From Lachnospiraceae bacterium (GTDB lineage: Bacteria > Bacillota > Clostridia > Lachnospirales > Lachnospiraceae): DNA of 24,339 bases. How positions within the stretch are numbered: the stretch's first letter is position 1; each line of letters begins with the position of its first letter. The stretch is from NCBI GenBank assembly GCA_900752065.1, contig CAADTT010000079.1:1-24339 (forward strand). The letters run 5' to 3'. A model generated the notes under the pieces. That model was not told where the DNA came from and ran no database searches. It saw nothing but the letters and a program-made list of their open reading frames with translations. The translations under genes and the position numbers were made by a program. Shown here piece after piece: positions 14,801-20,437 of the stretch.

Positions 14801-15342
14801 GGGATGCCGTGATCCTGAAGCTCCAGAAAATAATTTCCCTTCCCGAAGATCGCCTCGTATTTCAGAGCCGCCTTTTTCGCTTCTTCGTACATACCGCGCA
14901 CCAGATAACGCTGCACCTCTCCCGCCAGGCATGCGCTGAGAGCAATGATCCCCTCATGGTATTCCCGCAGCACCTCCAGATCTACCCGCGGCTTATAATA
15001 AAATCCCTCTACAAATCCTTTGGAAACGATCTTCATCAGATTGCTGTATCCTTTGTTGTTCTCCGCCAGCAGGACCAGATGGTAATATCTGTCCTCGCCG
15101 CCGGACGTTTCTTTGTCAAAGCGGGAATTCGGCGCCACATAGACCTCACACCCCAGGACAGGATTAATCCCGGCCGCCTTTGCCTCCCGGTAGAAATCAA
15201 TGACGCCAAACATCACGCCATGATCTGTGATCGCCGCACTGTCCATACCAAGTTCCTTCACTCTGGCAACGTATTCCTTTATTTTATTCGAGCCGTCCAG
15301 CAGACTGTACTCCGTATGCACATGCAAGTGTGTAAAATTCAC
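11860..15342 (-). CDS. dnaE: DNA polymerase III alpha subunit
   Basis: This is the DnaE-type replicative polymerase catalytic subunit, 1160 residues from the chosen start. The N-terminal PHP domain begins FTHLHVHTEYSLLDGSNKI and contains ITDHGVMFGVIDFY. The palm carries GPGRGSAAGSLVAYTLGIT and the catalytic PDIDVDF near residue 395, with the further conserved PRHTSMHAAGVVIS and KTDGVFQLES segments. Helix-hairpin-helix and OB-fold (IGGMITSKTVKYTRKNQAMAF) regions follow at the C-terminus. The start is GTG at 15342 with a strong GAGGAGGG 5 bp upstream; a longer ATG frame from 15417 would add 25 residues running into an intergenic hairpin. It is probably the first gene of dnaE-pfkA-trkA-like. Clostridia often have PolC as the main polymerase as well; that gene is not in this window. 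Confidence 0.97.
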   Translation of the reverse strand: MNFTHLHVHTEYSLLDGSNKIKEYVARVKELGMDSAAITDHGVMFGVIDFYREAKAAGINPVLGCEVYVAPNSRFDKETSGGEDRYYHLVLLAENNKGYSNLMKIVSKGFVEGFYYKPRVDLEVLREYHEGIIALSACLAGEVQRYLVRGMYEEAKKAALKYEAIFGKGNYFLELQDHGIPEQKNVNQQLLRMSRELGIDLVATNDVHYTYAQDASAHDILLCIQTGKRLADEDRMRYEGGQYYVKSPEEMAGLFPYALEALENTHRIAERCHVEIEFGVTKLPKYDVPEGYTSWEYLNKLCFEGLEKRYSPVTEELKNRLDYELGTIRQMGYVDYFLIVWDFIKFARDHDIMVGPGRGSAAGSLVAYTLGITQLDPIRYNLLFERFLNPERVSMPDIDVDFCFERRQEVIDYVVRKYGKDRVVQIVTFGTLAARGVIRDVGRVMDLPYAMVDSIAKMIPQELNITIDKALEVNSELKKIYEEDEQIRTLIDMSRRLEGLPRHTSMHAAGVVISQRAVDEYVPLSRASDGSITTQFTMTTLEELGLLKMDFLGLRTLTVIQNAVRMAEKNSGKTIDMDAIDYNDRAVLDSLGTGKTDGVFQLESAGMKNFMKELKPQNLEDIIAGISLYRPGPMDFIPRYIRGKNHPETITYDCPELAPILEPTYGCIVYQEQVMQIVRALGGYTLGRSDLLRRAMSKKKAAVMQKERQNFVYGNEAEGVPGCIRNGISEKVANKIYDDMIDFAKYAFNKSHAAAYAIVAYQTAYLKYHYPVEFMAALMTSVIDNPRKVAEYIYSCRQMGISILPPDINRGESGFSVDGKSIRYGLSAIKSVGKPVIEAIVAERKAGGEFRSLRDLIERLSGKEVNKRTIESFIKSGALDSLGGTRKQFMLVYVQIMDSVNREKKYAMTGQLSLFDLVGEEERKDYEIRMPDVGEYGKEELLAFEKEVLGIYVSGHPLDDYEALWRKNISAVTSDFVWDEESGSTKAAENSYAVIGGMITSKTVKYTRKNQAMAFLTVEDLVGSVEVVVFPKDYERFRNILTEDRKVFVRGRVSGEEDKDSKLICEKIWSFEDIPRELWIQFPDMAAFQEQESELYGFLREEEGKDRVIIYVRNPKAVKRLSENWGITASGKLLQNLMDRFGKENVKVVEKSIEKQGKMN

Positions 15343-15365
15343 GGTATCCCTCCTCGCCGGTATTT

Positions 15366-15415
15366 TAAAAGGTGCACAGATTCCCACCCTCAAAATTATG
15401 CGGGTATCTGTGCAC
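15366..15415 (-). terminator. Large hairpin with T-run between the CPBP gene and dnaE
   Basis: GTGCACAGAT (15372-15381) pairs with ATCTGTGCAC (15406-15415), and ACCC (15386-15389) with GGGT (15402-15405) inside. On the minus strand it is followed by CTTTT. It is probably the terminator of the methyltransferase-CPBP operon. It also lies only 30 bp before the dnaE start, so dnaE needs a promoter inside or past the hairpin, or it is expressed by read-through. Confidence 0.75.
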
Positions 15416-15445
15416 ATCCTCTCTGATATGGCTTTATATTCTCAG

Positions 15446-16360
15446 CTATATGATCTCCAGCAGAATCATATAGACCAGTGCCACCCCGATCGTTACCACG
15501 AAAGAAGGCGTCACAAAATTTCTTTTCATTCCCTCCGGAAGTTCATGTCTCCGGAAACACCACCGCATATGCGGCTCTCTCTTACAGCGCTTCGTCATCC
15601 AGATCATAACGCCCGCTGCCAGGGCCGTAGAAAATACCGCGATAACACCCATCACGCCTATGGTTGCTATCAGCATTTCCTCCGTGAGCTCTGCCTGTGC
15701 CGCCGTCTCCCCTGTCATGTTTGCCAGTGGTTTCTGAATCGCCAGCAGCAGTACGTTCCAGCCGTTGATCGCAAAATGGGCAGCCATGGAAGCATAGATG
15801 CTTCCAGTGATCTCCACCAGAATACAAAAAACCACACCCAGGACGGCCGCATAGAAAAACTGGTTTAAATTCCGGTGCATGACACCAAACACAATAGCAC
15901 TGGCAACAGCTCCCAGGATCACGCCCTTTTCCCGATAAGCATGATAAAAAATACCCCGGTAGATCAACTCTTCCATCACCGCAGGTATCACAGCAATGAT
16001 CAGCAGATTCACCCAAAAAGGATTGCTGACAAGCTGTTCGCTGCTCTCACTCACATAGTTCGTGGCAAACAGCATAGAAAACGCATTGATAAAGGTCACC
16101 AGCGGAAGCAAAAGGATTCCCGTCAGTACCGACATCAGAAGCGTCGATATGCCGATCTTCCGAAAAGGAATCCACGTATCGGGCCGGATTCGTCTGATAA
16201 CCAGATACAGAATCACCGGGACAGCAAACAGAATCTCTCCTGCCACAGAAAGCTGCACCATGCTAAGCTGGCTCAGGATTCCCTGTAAAAGATACGGGGA
16301 AACCAGCGCCCACAACACCATGCATAAAAACAGCCGGTTAATGCTTTTTGTCTTATTCAT
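15446..16360 (-). CDS. CPBP (CAAX/Abi) family intramembrane metalloprotease
   Basis: This 304-residue membrane protein is of the CPBP family, related to Rce1-type prenyl-protein proteases. The three family motifs are intact: EELIYRG (E130 and E131 to R135), FGVMH (H162) and HFAIN (H195, N199), which form the metal or catalytic site in the membrane. About eight hydrophobic segments are visible, including 10-30, 40-56, 70-92, 117-128, 146-160, 165-182 and, near the C-terminus, 231-254 and 283-302. Bacterial members serve in bacteriocin immunity, peptide maturation or stress, but no peptide gene is seen nearby and the substrate is unknown. Its start lies 1 bp after the stop of the methyltransferase gene, with GAGGAG from that gene's end as the ribosome binding site, so the two are co-translated. 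Confidence 0.9.
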   Translation of the reverse strand: MNKTKSINRLFLCMVLWALVSPYLLQGILSQLSMVQLSVAGEILFAVPVILYLVIRRIRPDTWIPFRKIGISTLLMSVLTGILLLPLVTFINAFSMLFATNYVSESSEQLVSNPFWVNLLIIAVIPAVMEELIYRGIFYHAYREKGVILGAVASAIVFGVMHRNLNQFFYAAVLGVVFCILVEITGSIYASMAAHFAINGWNVLLLAIQKPLANMTGETAAQAELTEEMLIATIGVMGVIAVFSTALAAGVMIWMTKRCKREPHMRWCFRRHELPEGMKRNFVTPSFVVTIGVALVYMILLEII

Positions 16361-16361
16361 T

Positions 16362-16961
16362 TTACTCCTCTTTCTCTAAAGTACCTTCTTTCTTTACCAG
16401 TATGTTCAGCCAGTTCTGTCCGTTTCCCCGGACATCCTCGCTCTGCCACATATCTAAGATCTCAAGCCCTTCCTGCTGACGGATCATCTTCCGGGCTGTC
16501 TTCTCCGTATAATCATGAAACAAACGGTGGTTCCGTATTTCTTCTTCCTCTCCGTACTTGAAGGACATATAAAGGATGCCGCCGGGCTGCAGGGCATTTA
16601 CCACCTTTTTCATGATCCGGTCCATGTCCTTTTCCGGTACATGAAGCAGCGACGCACAGGCCCAGATGCCGTCAAACACCTCGTCAAATTCCATCTCGTC
16701 GAATGTCATATGCAGCACTTCCATGTCCGTATGGATCTCCGCCAACCGGCACATCTGTTCCGATCCATCCATCATCGTCACACAGCAGCCCGCCTCGTCC
16801 AGATAAAGACTGTCGCGTCCGGAACCGCAGCCCAGATCCAGCACATCCGCATTCTCCGGGAGCAGCTCTAAAAAGCGCTGCAGCGCTTCCTCCATGTTCA
16901 GATCCACCGTGTTTTCAAAATAGCTCGCGGCATACCGCTCATAATAATCAATCGAGTCCAA
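16362..16961 (-). CDS. Class I SAM-dependent methyltransferase
   Basis: This 199-residue Rossmann-fold methyltransferase has motif I VLDLGCGSGRDS (40-51), the acidic residue ending strand 2 in MMDGSEQM (D65) and the post-motif DGIWACASLLHVP. This resembles the Methyltransf_11/25/TehB-like groups; the substrate cannot be named. The start is TTG at 16961, chosen because AAGGAGAGG sits 7 bp before it and the N-terminus SIDYYERYAASYFE is typical of the family. It is the first gene of an operon with the CPBP gene and is preceded by a promoter at 17051-17079 and a hairpin with a T-run in the leader. Confidence 0.9.
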   Translation of the reverse strand: MDSIDYYERYAASYFENTVDLNMEEALQRFLELLPENADVLDLGCGSGRDSLYLDEAGCCVTMMDGSEQMCRLAEIHTDMEVLHMTFDEMEFDEVFDGIWACASLLHVPEKDMDRIMKKVVNALQPGGILYMSFKYGEEEEIRNHRLFHDYTEKTARKMIRQQEGLEILDMWQSEDVRGNGQNWLNILVKKEGTLEKEE

Positions 16962-16989
16962 TTTTCCTCTCCTTCATAAATGACTGTAA

Positions 16990-17032
16990 AGTAAAAACGC
17001 CCGAAAATTGTCATTTCCGGGCAGTTAATGAC
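16990..17032 (-). promoter_or_regulatory. Candidate transcription attenuator in the methyltransferase-CPBP leader
   Basis: On the minus strand GCCCGGAAA pairs with TTTTCGGGC (9 bp with one G-T wobble, loop TGACAA, 17024 to 16999), followed by GTTTTTAC: an intrinsic terminator form, yet positioned after the promoter and before the start codon. GTCATT (17032 to 17027) is complementary to AATGAC inside that hairpin and could form a competing structure; GTCATTT (16984 to 16978) just before the ribosome binding site is complementary to the same bases. Confidence 0.5.
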
Positions 17033-17050
17033 GCTCTGATTCCTTCTCTC

Positions 17051-17079
17051 AGTATATACGAAATGCAGCAGGAAAGCAA
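17051..17079 (-). promoter_or_regulatory. Promoter of the methyltransferase-CPBP operon
   Basis: On the minus strand TTGCTT (17079 to 17074) and TATACT (17056 to 17051) are separated by 17 bp, giving a start near 17044 and a leader of about 83 bases. Confidence 0.65.
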
Positions 17080-17118
17080 ATCCTTTTTCAGCGGATTCCC
17101 TGTTTCTCTTCTCTATAA

Positions 17119-17130
17119 GTAACAGTCCAG
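17119..17130 (+). repeat. Dispersed intergenic motif, copy 4
   Basis: GTAACAGTCCAG has one mismatch to the motif and continues GACA as in the copy at 24243 (GTAACAGTTCAGACA). It lies between the cvfB stop and the methyltransferase promoter. Confidence 0.45.
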
Positions 17131-17206
17131 ACACACCCATCCGCAAAGGCCGCTACATGGCTTTCTCGCTGCCGCACAGCCAACTTTGCTCATATACGGA
17201 ATTTCT

Positions 17207-18058
17207 TCAGTCTTTCATCTGCCTGTCAGCTTTATAAATCCTGCTCTCTGTGATCTGAATGCGTCCCTGCTTATACAGCCGTCCAAGCGCCCGCTTAAAC
17301 GCCGCCTTGCTGATACCGAACTCTCTTTTGATAATCTCCGGTGATACCTTCTCCCCGAAAGGCAGCACTCCCTCGAACTCATCAATGACCTTCATCACCA
17401 GCTCCGCATCCTTGTCCATCTGCACTTCCACCCTCTCATTCGGGCTCAGATCCAGTTTCCCGTCCGGCTTCACTGCTGTGACACGCATCCGGATGCTGTC
17501 ACCGATCCGGTATTTTCCCGCTGCCTCCCGCTTTGGAATCAGGCCGGAATAACAGTTGTCCACTGCGACAAACACGCCAAAATCTCCGCTTGTCTCATAG
17601 ATAGTTCCCGTCACATGGTCATCCTTTTTGTATGGGGAATCTGTATGGAGATATTCATAAACATTCATCGTGGCACAGAATCTTCCGCTCTTATCCAGAT
17701 AAACAGCCGCCAGCACATCTTCTCCCTGGCTCACACGCCTCGTCTGCTCCTTAAAAGGTAAAAGCAGATCCTTCTCCAGCCCCCAGTCTAAAAAAGCTCC
17801 GATTCTGGACACTTCCTTGACATGCATCACGGCAACCTCTCCAAGTCCCGCACGCGGCGTCCTGCGGGTGGCGATCCTCCTGTCCTGAGAGTCGAGGTAG
17901 AGAAATACTTCCATCCTGTCCCCCGTCTTTGTTCCTTCCGGCACCTCTTTGGCCGGTAACAGCACACGTTCTGCCGCATCGGAAGCCTCCGCCAGATAGA
18001 TTCCAAATTTCATTTGCTTTACTACGGTTAATTCCTGTTTTTTTCCTAACTGCAACAT
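17207..18058 (-). CDS. cvfB: CvfB-type S1 RNA-binding protein
   Basis: This protein of 283 residues belongs to the CvfB/YitL family: tandem S1-like OB folds followed by a winged helix. Visible parts are a first S1-like region (1-60, GKKQELTVVKQMKFGIYLAE), a second (about 61-130, VKEVSRIGAFLDWGLEKDLLLPF), a canonical third (about 145-215, DHVTGTIYETSGDFGVFVAV then GLIPKREA) and the C-terminal winged helix (about 222-283, FGISKAAFKRALGRLYKQGR). The family is known from the Staphylococcus virulence regulator CvfB, an RNA-binding protein. The start at 18058 (MLQLGKK) has AAAGGA upstream and gives family length; a longer frame from 18139 is not needed. Its start overlaps the thioesterase stop by 13 bp, so the two are coupled. 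Confidence 0.9.
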   Translation of the reverse strand: MLQLGKKQELTVVKQMKFGIYLAEASDAAERVLLPAKEVPEGTKTGDRMEVFLYLDSQDRRIATRRTPRAGLGEVAVMHVKEVSRIGAFLDWGLEKDLLLPFKEQTRRVSQGEDVLAAVYLDKSGRFCATMNVYEYLHTDSPYKKDDHVTGTIYETSGDFGVFVAVDNCYSGLIPKREAAGKYRIGDSIRMRVTAVKPDGKLDLSPNERVEVQMDKDAELVMKVIDEFEGVLPFGEKVSPEIIKREFGISKAAFKRALGRLYKQGRIQITESRIYKADRQMKD

Positions 18059-18798
18059 AGTTTTTTCCTTTCTTTCTCTGACGCGGTATCCCTCTCCCGA
18101 AACTCGATCACCGCATATGGTTTTCCGTCTTTTCCGCACAGCGCTGTCGTGCAGACTTCGTCTGCCGTGTGCACCATCGGAACAATCACATCATGCAGCA
18201 CTGCAGCTTTCTTATACTCTGCCCGAAGCTGATATACCTGAAATCCCTCCGGCAGAAATTCACGGGCCATCTGCACATACTGCCCGTTGTTCACATGATG
18301 ATTGGTGTCAAGCTGATGACGCAGAACCGGAAATTCCTCCATCCGTTCCATATCCTCCGGCAGATGGATCTTTCTCGGCGCATAGTCCATATCCAGCCGT
18401 TCCTCCATGCCGTAACCCTCAAGCTGCTCTTTTTCCGGCTTTACCGGTCTTCCTGTCTCTGTGTCAAGATAGATCCACAACGAATTCGCCCGTACGATCC
18501 TGCTCCCCTTTGCATCCACCAGAGCAAAATTTCTGTCCCCATAGAAGGCTTTAAACCCATATGCCCAGGTCTGCACCATGATATCCTCTCCGAATACTGG
18601 AAGTCTGTCGATCACGATCTGCCAGGAAGACAGCAGCCATGCCCGATGCGTCTCTGCCAGATGCGCCAGTCCCAACCCCAACGCCTCCGACTGAAAGGTG
18701 CTGCAATCCTGAAAATAGTTGATGATTCCATTCAGTGTCAAATCTTGTTTTTCGTCCACCTCGCTGTACCGGACCCGGCTGTTAAACTGATATATCAT
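18046..18798 (-). CDS. Acyl-ACP thioesterase (FatA/FatB-like)
   Basis: This 250-residue double hot-dog protein hydrolyses acyl-acyl carrier protein, releasing free fatty acids. The first hot-dog begins FNSRVRYSEVDEKQDLTLNG and has the helix ...YFQDCSTFQSEALGLGL; the inter-domain segment is DRNFALVDAKGSRIVRANSLW; the second contains DTNHHVNNGQYVQMA (near 178-192), the catalytic N-x-H-x-N-N type motif of this family. Bacterial homologues are common in gut Clostridia. GGAGAGG precedes the ATG at 18798; a longer frame to 18849 has no better site. It overlaps cvfB. The palindrome at 18871-18913 lies 70 bp upstream and might control it. Confidence 0.92.
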   Translation of the reverse strand: MIYQFNSRVRYSEVDEKQDLTLNGIINYFQDCSTFQSEALGLGLAHLAETHRAWLLSSWQIVIDRLPVFGEDIMVQTWAYGFKAFYGDRNFALVDAKGSRIVRANSLWIYLDTETGRPVKPEKEQLEGYGMEERLDMDYAPRKIHLPEDMERMEEFPVLRHQLDTNHHVNNGQYVQMAREFLPEGFQVYQLRAEYKKAAVLHDVIVPMVHTADEVCTTALCGKDGKPYAVIEFRERDTASEKERKKLCCS

Positions 18799-18870
18799 AA
18801 GATCCTCTCCTGTCTGCTTCCAAAAGTACTGCTGTCTTTTCCTGCGCATCTGTGTGCATTCTTGCGGGAA

Positions 18871-18913
18871 TTTTTTGTATCATAGGGAACTTCATTTCCT
18901 GTGATACAAAAAA
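18871..18913. repeat. 43-bp imperfect palindrome upstream of the thioesterase gene
   Basis: TTTTTTGTATCATAGGGAA (left arm) and TTCCTGTGATACAAAAAA (right arm) are near-perfect inverted copies around a short CTTCAT centre. There is no T-run beyond either side, so it is not a plain terminator. TATGAT on the minus strand within it could be a -10 box of the thioesterase-cvfB operon, so an operator role is possible. Confidence 0.5.
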
Positions 18914-18936
18914 GCTGCTTTTATACAAAGCAGCTT
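18908..18936 (-). terminator. Terminator of the tRNA-Gln gene
   Basis: AAGCTGCTTT (18912-18921) pairs with AAAGCAGCTT (18927-18936), loop TATAC. On the minus strand it begins 6 bp after the tRNA and is followed by TTTT. Confidence 0.85.
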
Positions 18937-18941
18937 CAAAG

Positions 18942-19013
18942 CTGGGCTACAAGGATTCGAACCTTGAAATGACGGAGTCAGAGTCCGTTGCCTTACCATT
19001 TGGCGATAGCCCA
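18942..19013 (-). tRNA. tRNA-Gln, anticodon CUG
   Basis: A 72-base cloverleaf reads on the minus strand. The acceptor is TGGGCTA/TAGCCCA, the D-arm GCC/GGC, the anticodon stem ACGGA/TCCGT with loop CTCTGAC (anticodon CTG), the T-arm CAAGG-TTCGAAT-CCTTG and the discriminator G. The 3' CCA is not encoded. It has its own promoter and terminator. Confidence 0.97.
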
Positions 19014-19044
19014 ATGTCTGTTGTTTTCGCTCACAACACGATGT

Positions 19045-19073
19045 ATTATATAACATCTTTTTTCAAAAAGCAA
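19045..19073 (-). promoter_or_regulatory. Promoter of tRNA-Gln
   Basis: TTGCTT (19073 to 19068) and TATAAT (19050 to 19045) on the minus strand are separated by 17 bp, behind an A-run and GTAC. The predicted start is near 19038, 25 bases before the mature tRNA. Confidence 0.85.
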
Positions 19074-19091
19074 GTACTTTTTTTATGAGCT

Positions 19092-19111
19092 TTTCTCAGT
19101 TTCCTGAGAAA
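19092..19111 (-). terminator. Hairpin directly behind tRNA-Gly
   Basis: TTTCTCAG/CTGAGAAA with a GAAA tetraloop on the minus strand starts at the tRNA discriminator base. No T-run follows, so it may be a processing or weak termination hairpin. Confidence 0.4.
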
Positions 19112-19181
19112 GCGGGTGATGGGAATCGAACCCACATATCCAGCTTGGAAGGCTGGTGTTCTACCACTGAACTACACCCGC
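19111..19181 (-). tRNA. tRNA-Gly, anticodon UCC
   Basis: A 71-base cloverleaf reads on the minus strand. The acceptor is GCGGGTG/CACCCGC, the D-arm GTTC/GAAC, the anticodon stem CCAGC/GCTGG with loop CTTCCAA (anticodon TCC), the T-arm GTGGG-TTCGATT-CCCAT and the discriminator T. CCA is not encoded. It reads GGA and GGG codons. Confidence 0.97.
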
Positions 19182-19209
19182 ATTTGCTATCTGTCTTACG
19201 AGCTTTGTT

Positions 19210-19238
19210 AGTATAACACCTCTTCTATAAAAATGCAA
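19210..19238 (-). promoter_or_regulatory. Promoter of tRNA-Gly
   Basis: TTGCAT (19238 to 19233) and TATACT (19215 to 19210) on the minus strand are separated by 17 bp, with the same A-run plus GTACTTGCA context as the tRNA-Gln promoter. The predicted start is near 19203. Confidence 0.83.
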
Positions 19239-19344
19239 GTACTTTTTTAATTTTTTTCAGTTTGCGCCCTCTATGGCGTATCTTGCTCTTTCCCTTGTGC
19301 TTACCAGAATGTCTCAAGAAATGTCTTAACTTATGACGCCATTA

Positions 19345-19376
19345 TAGGACTTCGGGTAGAAAAGCCCGAAGTCCTA
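19345..19376. repeat. Perfect 12-bp inverted repeat in the gap before the tRNA genes
   Basis: TAGGACTTCGGG (19345-19356) and CCCGAAGTCCTA (19365-19376) surround an 8-base loop. No T-run follows on either strand, but it is positioned to end the small-gene operon 19433-20212. The rest of 19239-19432 shows no gene, only an imperfect ATGGCG/CGCCAT pair around 19273 and 19335. Confidence 0.5.
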
Positions 19377-19432
19377 ACATAAAACACTAACACTTATATT
19401 TGACAGCAAAATCTCAAGCTATATCGTTTCAT

Positions 19433-19615
19433 TCAACTATGAAAAAAAGCCTTGATTCCAATAGCCACTAAGATACCTGATATGACCATTACTCCCAATA
19501 CAGTGCCAAAAAAAATTATACTTGCCTTAATGTCATCAGATAAATACTTATGTCCAAAATAAATCAATAAAACACACAGCAAAACCAGAAAGATAATTAT
19601 CAGTTTATATTTCAT
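19433..19615 (-). CDS. Small two-helix membrane protein, function unknown
   Basis: This 60-residue protein is made of two hydrophobic segments (about 4-20 and 32-54) joined by a short polar turn GHKYLSDDIKAS. I recognise no family. AAGGGG stands about 9 bp before the ATG, supporting a real gene. It lies downstream of the XRE regulator gene on the same strand (95-bp gap) and shares its AT-rich composition, unlike the surrounding genes. Such a small membrane protein next to an XRE regulator and a second membrane protein could be part of the same acquired unit; this is inference. Confidence 0.6.
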   Translation of the reverse strand: MKYKLIIIFLVLLCVLLIYFGHKYLSDDIKASIIFFGTVLGVMVISGILVAIGIKAFFHS

Positions 19616-19710
19616 TTACTTATCCCCTTCCAATCATCTTCTGTAAGTGTTTGTCAAATTACTACACCTTTCGATTCTTCCGAAAGCATTTATTGATTTG
19701 CTATGTCAGT

Positions 19711-19899
19711 TTAATGAATGAATAGTTCATCAACAGTAACCTCTAATTTCTTTGCCAGATTAAAAGCCAAAGCTAATGTAGGATCATATTTGTTATTTTC
19801 AATTGCATTTATAGTCTGACGTGTAACACCACACTTCTTTGCTAATTCTTCTTGTGATAAGCCTAATCCCTTTCTTTTCTTTCGTATTATGTTTTCCAT
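19711..19899 (-). CDS. XRE-family HTH transcriptional regulator (small, YozG-like)
   Basis: This 62-residue regulator consists almost only of a Cro/C1-type helix-turn-helix: LSQEELAKKCGVTRQTINAI (14-33), followed by ENNKYDPTLALAFNLAKKLEVTVDELF, the standard C-terminal end of this small class. It would bind DNA as a dimer. The start at 19899 immediately follows the stop of the upstream gene (TGATATG), suggesting re-initiation; an ATG at 19911 adding four residues is an alternative. The genes of this class usually pair with a small membrane protein, as here. It probably represses its own promoter at the inverted repeat 20278-20323 (inference from position and motif copies). Confidence 0.93.
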   Translation of the reverse strand: MENIIRKKRKGLGLSQEELAKKCGVTRQTINAIENNKYDPTLALAFNLAKKLEVTVDELFIH

Positions 19900-19900
19900 A

Positions 19901-20212
19901 TCAATCGCCATACTTCTTTTTGTAATAGATAAGTACAACAATATAAATCAAAGAAATTGTCACCAACGTAACAAAAGGATTCATTCCCTCCGGAGATAAA
20001 TCTGTTCCCGATAGTATTTTGTACATATCTCTTACAACATCAAACGCTACATACAATGCAAAGATCACAAATGTTTTTGTTCTTGCCTTTCCCACAATCA
20101 TATCACGTCGTTCATCACCCTGTTTTGCCAAGGTCACAAACATAAATATGATTGTTGCTACAGTTAGCATAAGGAAAATGATAAATATTACCAATAATAC
20201 ATTTTCCTTCAC
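19901..20212 (-). CDS. Small membrane protein paired with the XRE regulator (DUF2178-like)
   Basis: This 103-residue protein has three hydrophobic segments (about 4-27, 47-61 and 78-96) with a basic loop KQGDERRDMIVGKARTKT in between. The build and genomic pairing resemble the DUF2178-type membrane proteins that accompany small XRE regulators in Firmicutes; the name is a guess from pattern. The start is GTG at 20212, with GGGGGAG close upstream. An ATG nearby runs straight into a stop. It is the first gene of the operon with the regulator. Confidence 0.75.
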   Translation of the reverse strand: MKENVLLVIFIIFLMLTVATIIFMFVTLAKQGDERRDMIVGKARTKTFVIFALYVAFDVVRDMYKILSGTDLSPEGMNPFVTLVTISLIYIVVLIYYKKKYGD

Positions 20213-20241
20213 ATCTCCCCCCTTTCATTAATCGAAACGCT

Positions 20242-20323
20242 AAAATGTCAAATCCTTTTTACATTTTCTATTTTATCATAAGTGGCAAAAATGTCAAGAG
20301 TTTTTGACATTTTTGCCACTTAT
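20242..20323 (-). promoter_or_regulatory. Promoter and operator cluster of the XRE operon
   Basis: A perfect 20-bp inverted repeat (20278-20297 with 20304-20323, 6-base centre GAGTTT) contains on the minus strand the -35 box TTGACA (20297 to 20292), with TAAAAT (20275 to 20270) 16 bp further as -10. The arms hold AAAATGTCAA in opposite orientation, and a third copy lies at 20242-20251, just past the predicted transcription start near 20263. Three copies around one promoter is a typical auto-repression layout. The repeat could alternatively act as a terminator for trpA transcripts. Confidence 0.65.
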
Positions 20324-20437
20324 ATTTTTTAAAATTTTTCTAACCGTTTTTTAACGTTTTTTCAGGCAGAAAGCATATCGTTACCGTAATGAAAATTGAT
20401 ACTGCGTTATTGGTCTAGCCAATTTTTGAACGATGTA

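Noticed and set aside
14293..15426. Long plus-strand open frame (377 codons)
   Set aside because: It is entirely antisense to dnaE, whose protein is strongly recognisable; the translation resembles no family.
19239..19432. Possible integrase or gene remnant beside tRNA-Gly
   Set aside because: No frame with recognisable residues and no direct repeat of the tRNA 3' end could be found by eye.
20398..20425. ATTGG/CCAAT hairpin followed by T-run on the plus strand
   Set aside because: No plus-strand gene precedes it and the stem is only 5 bp.
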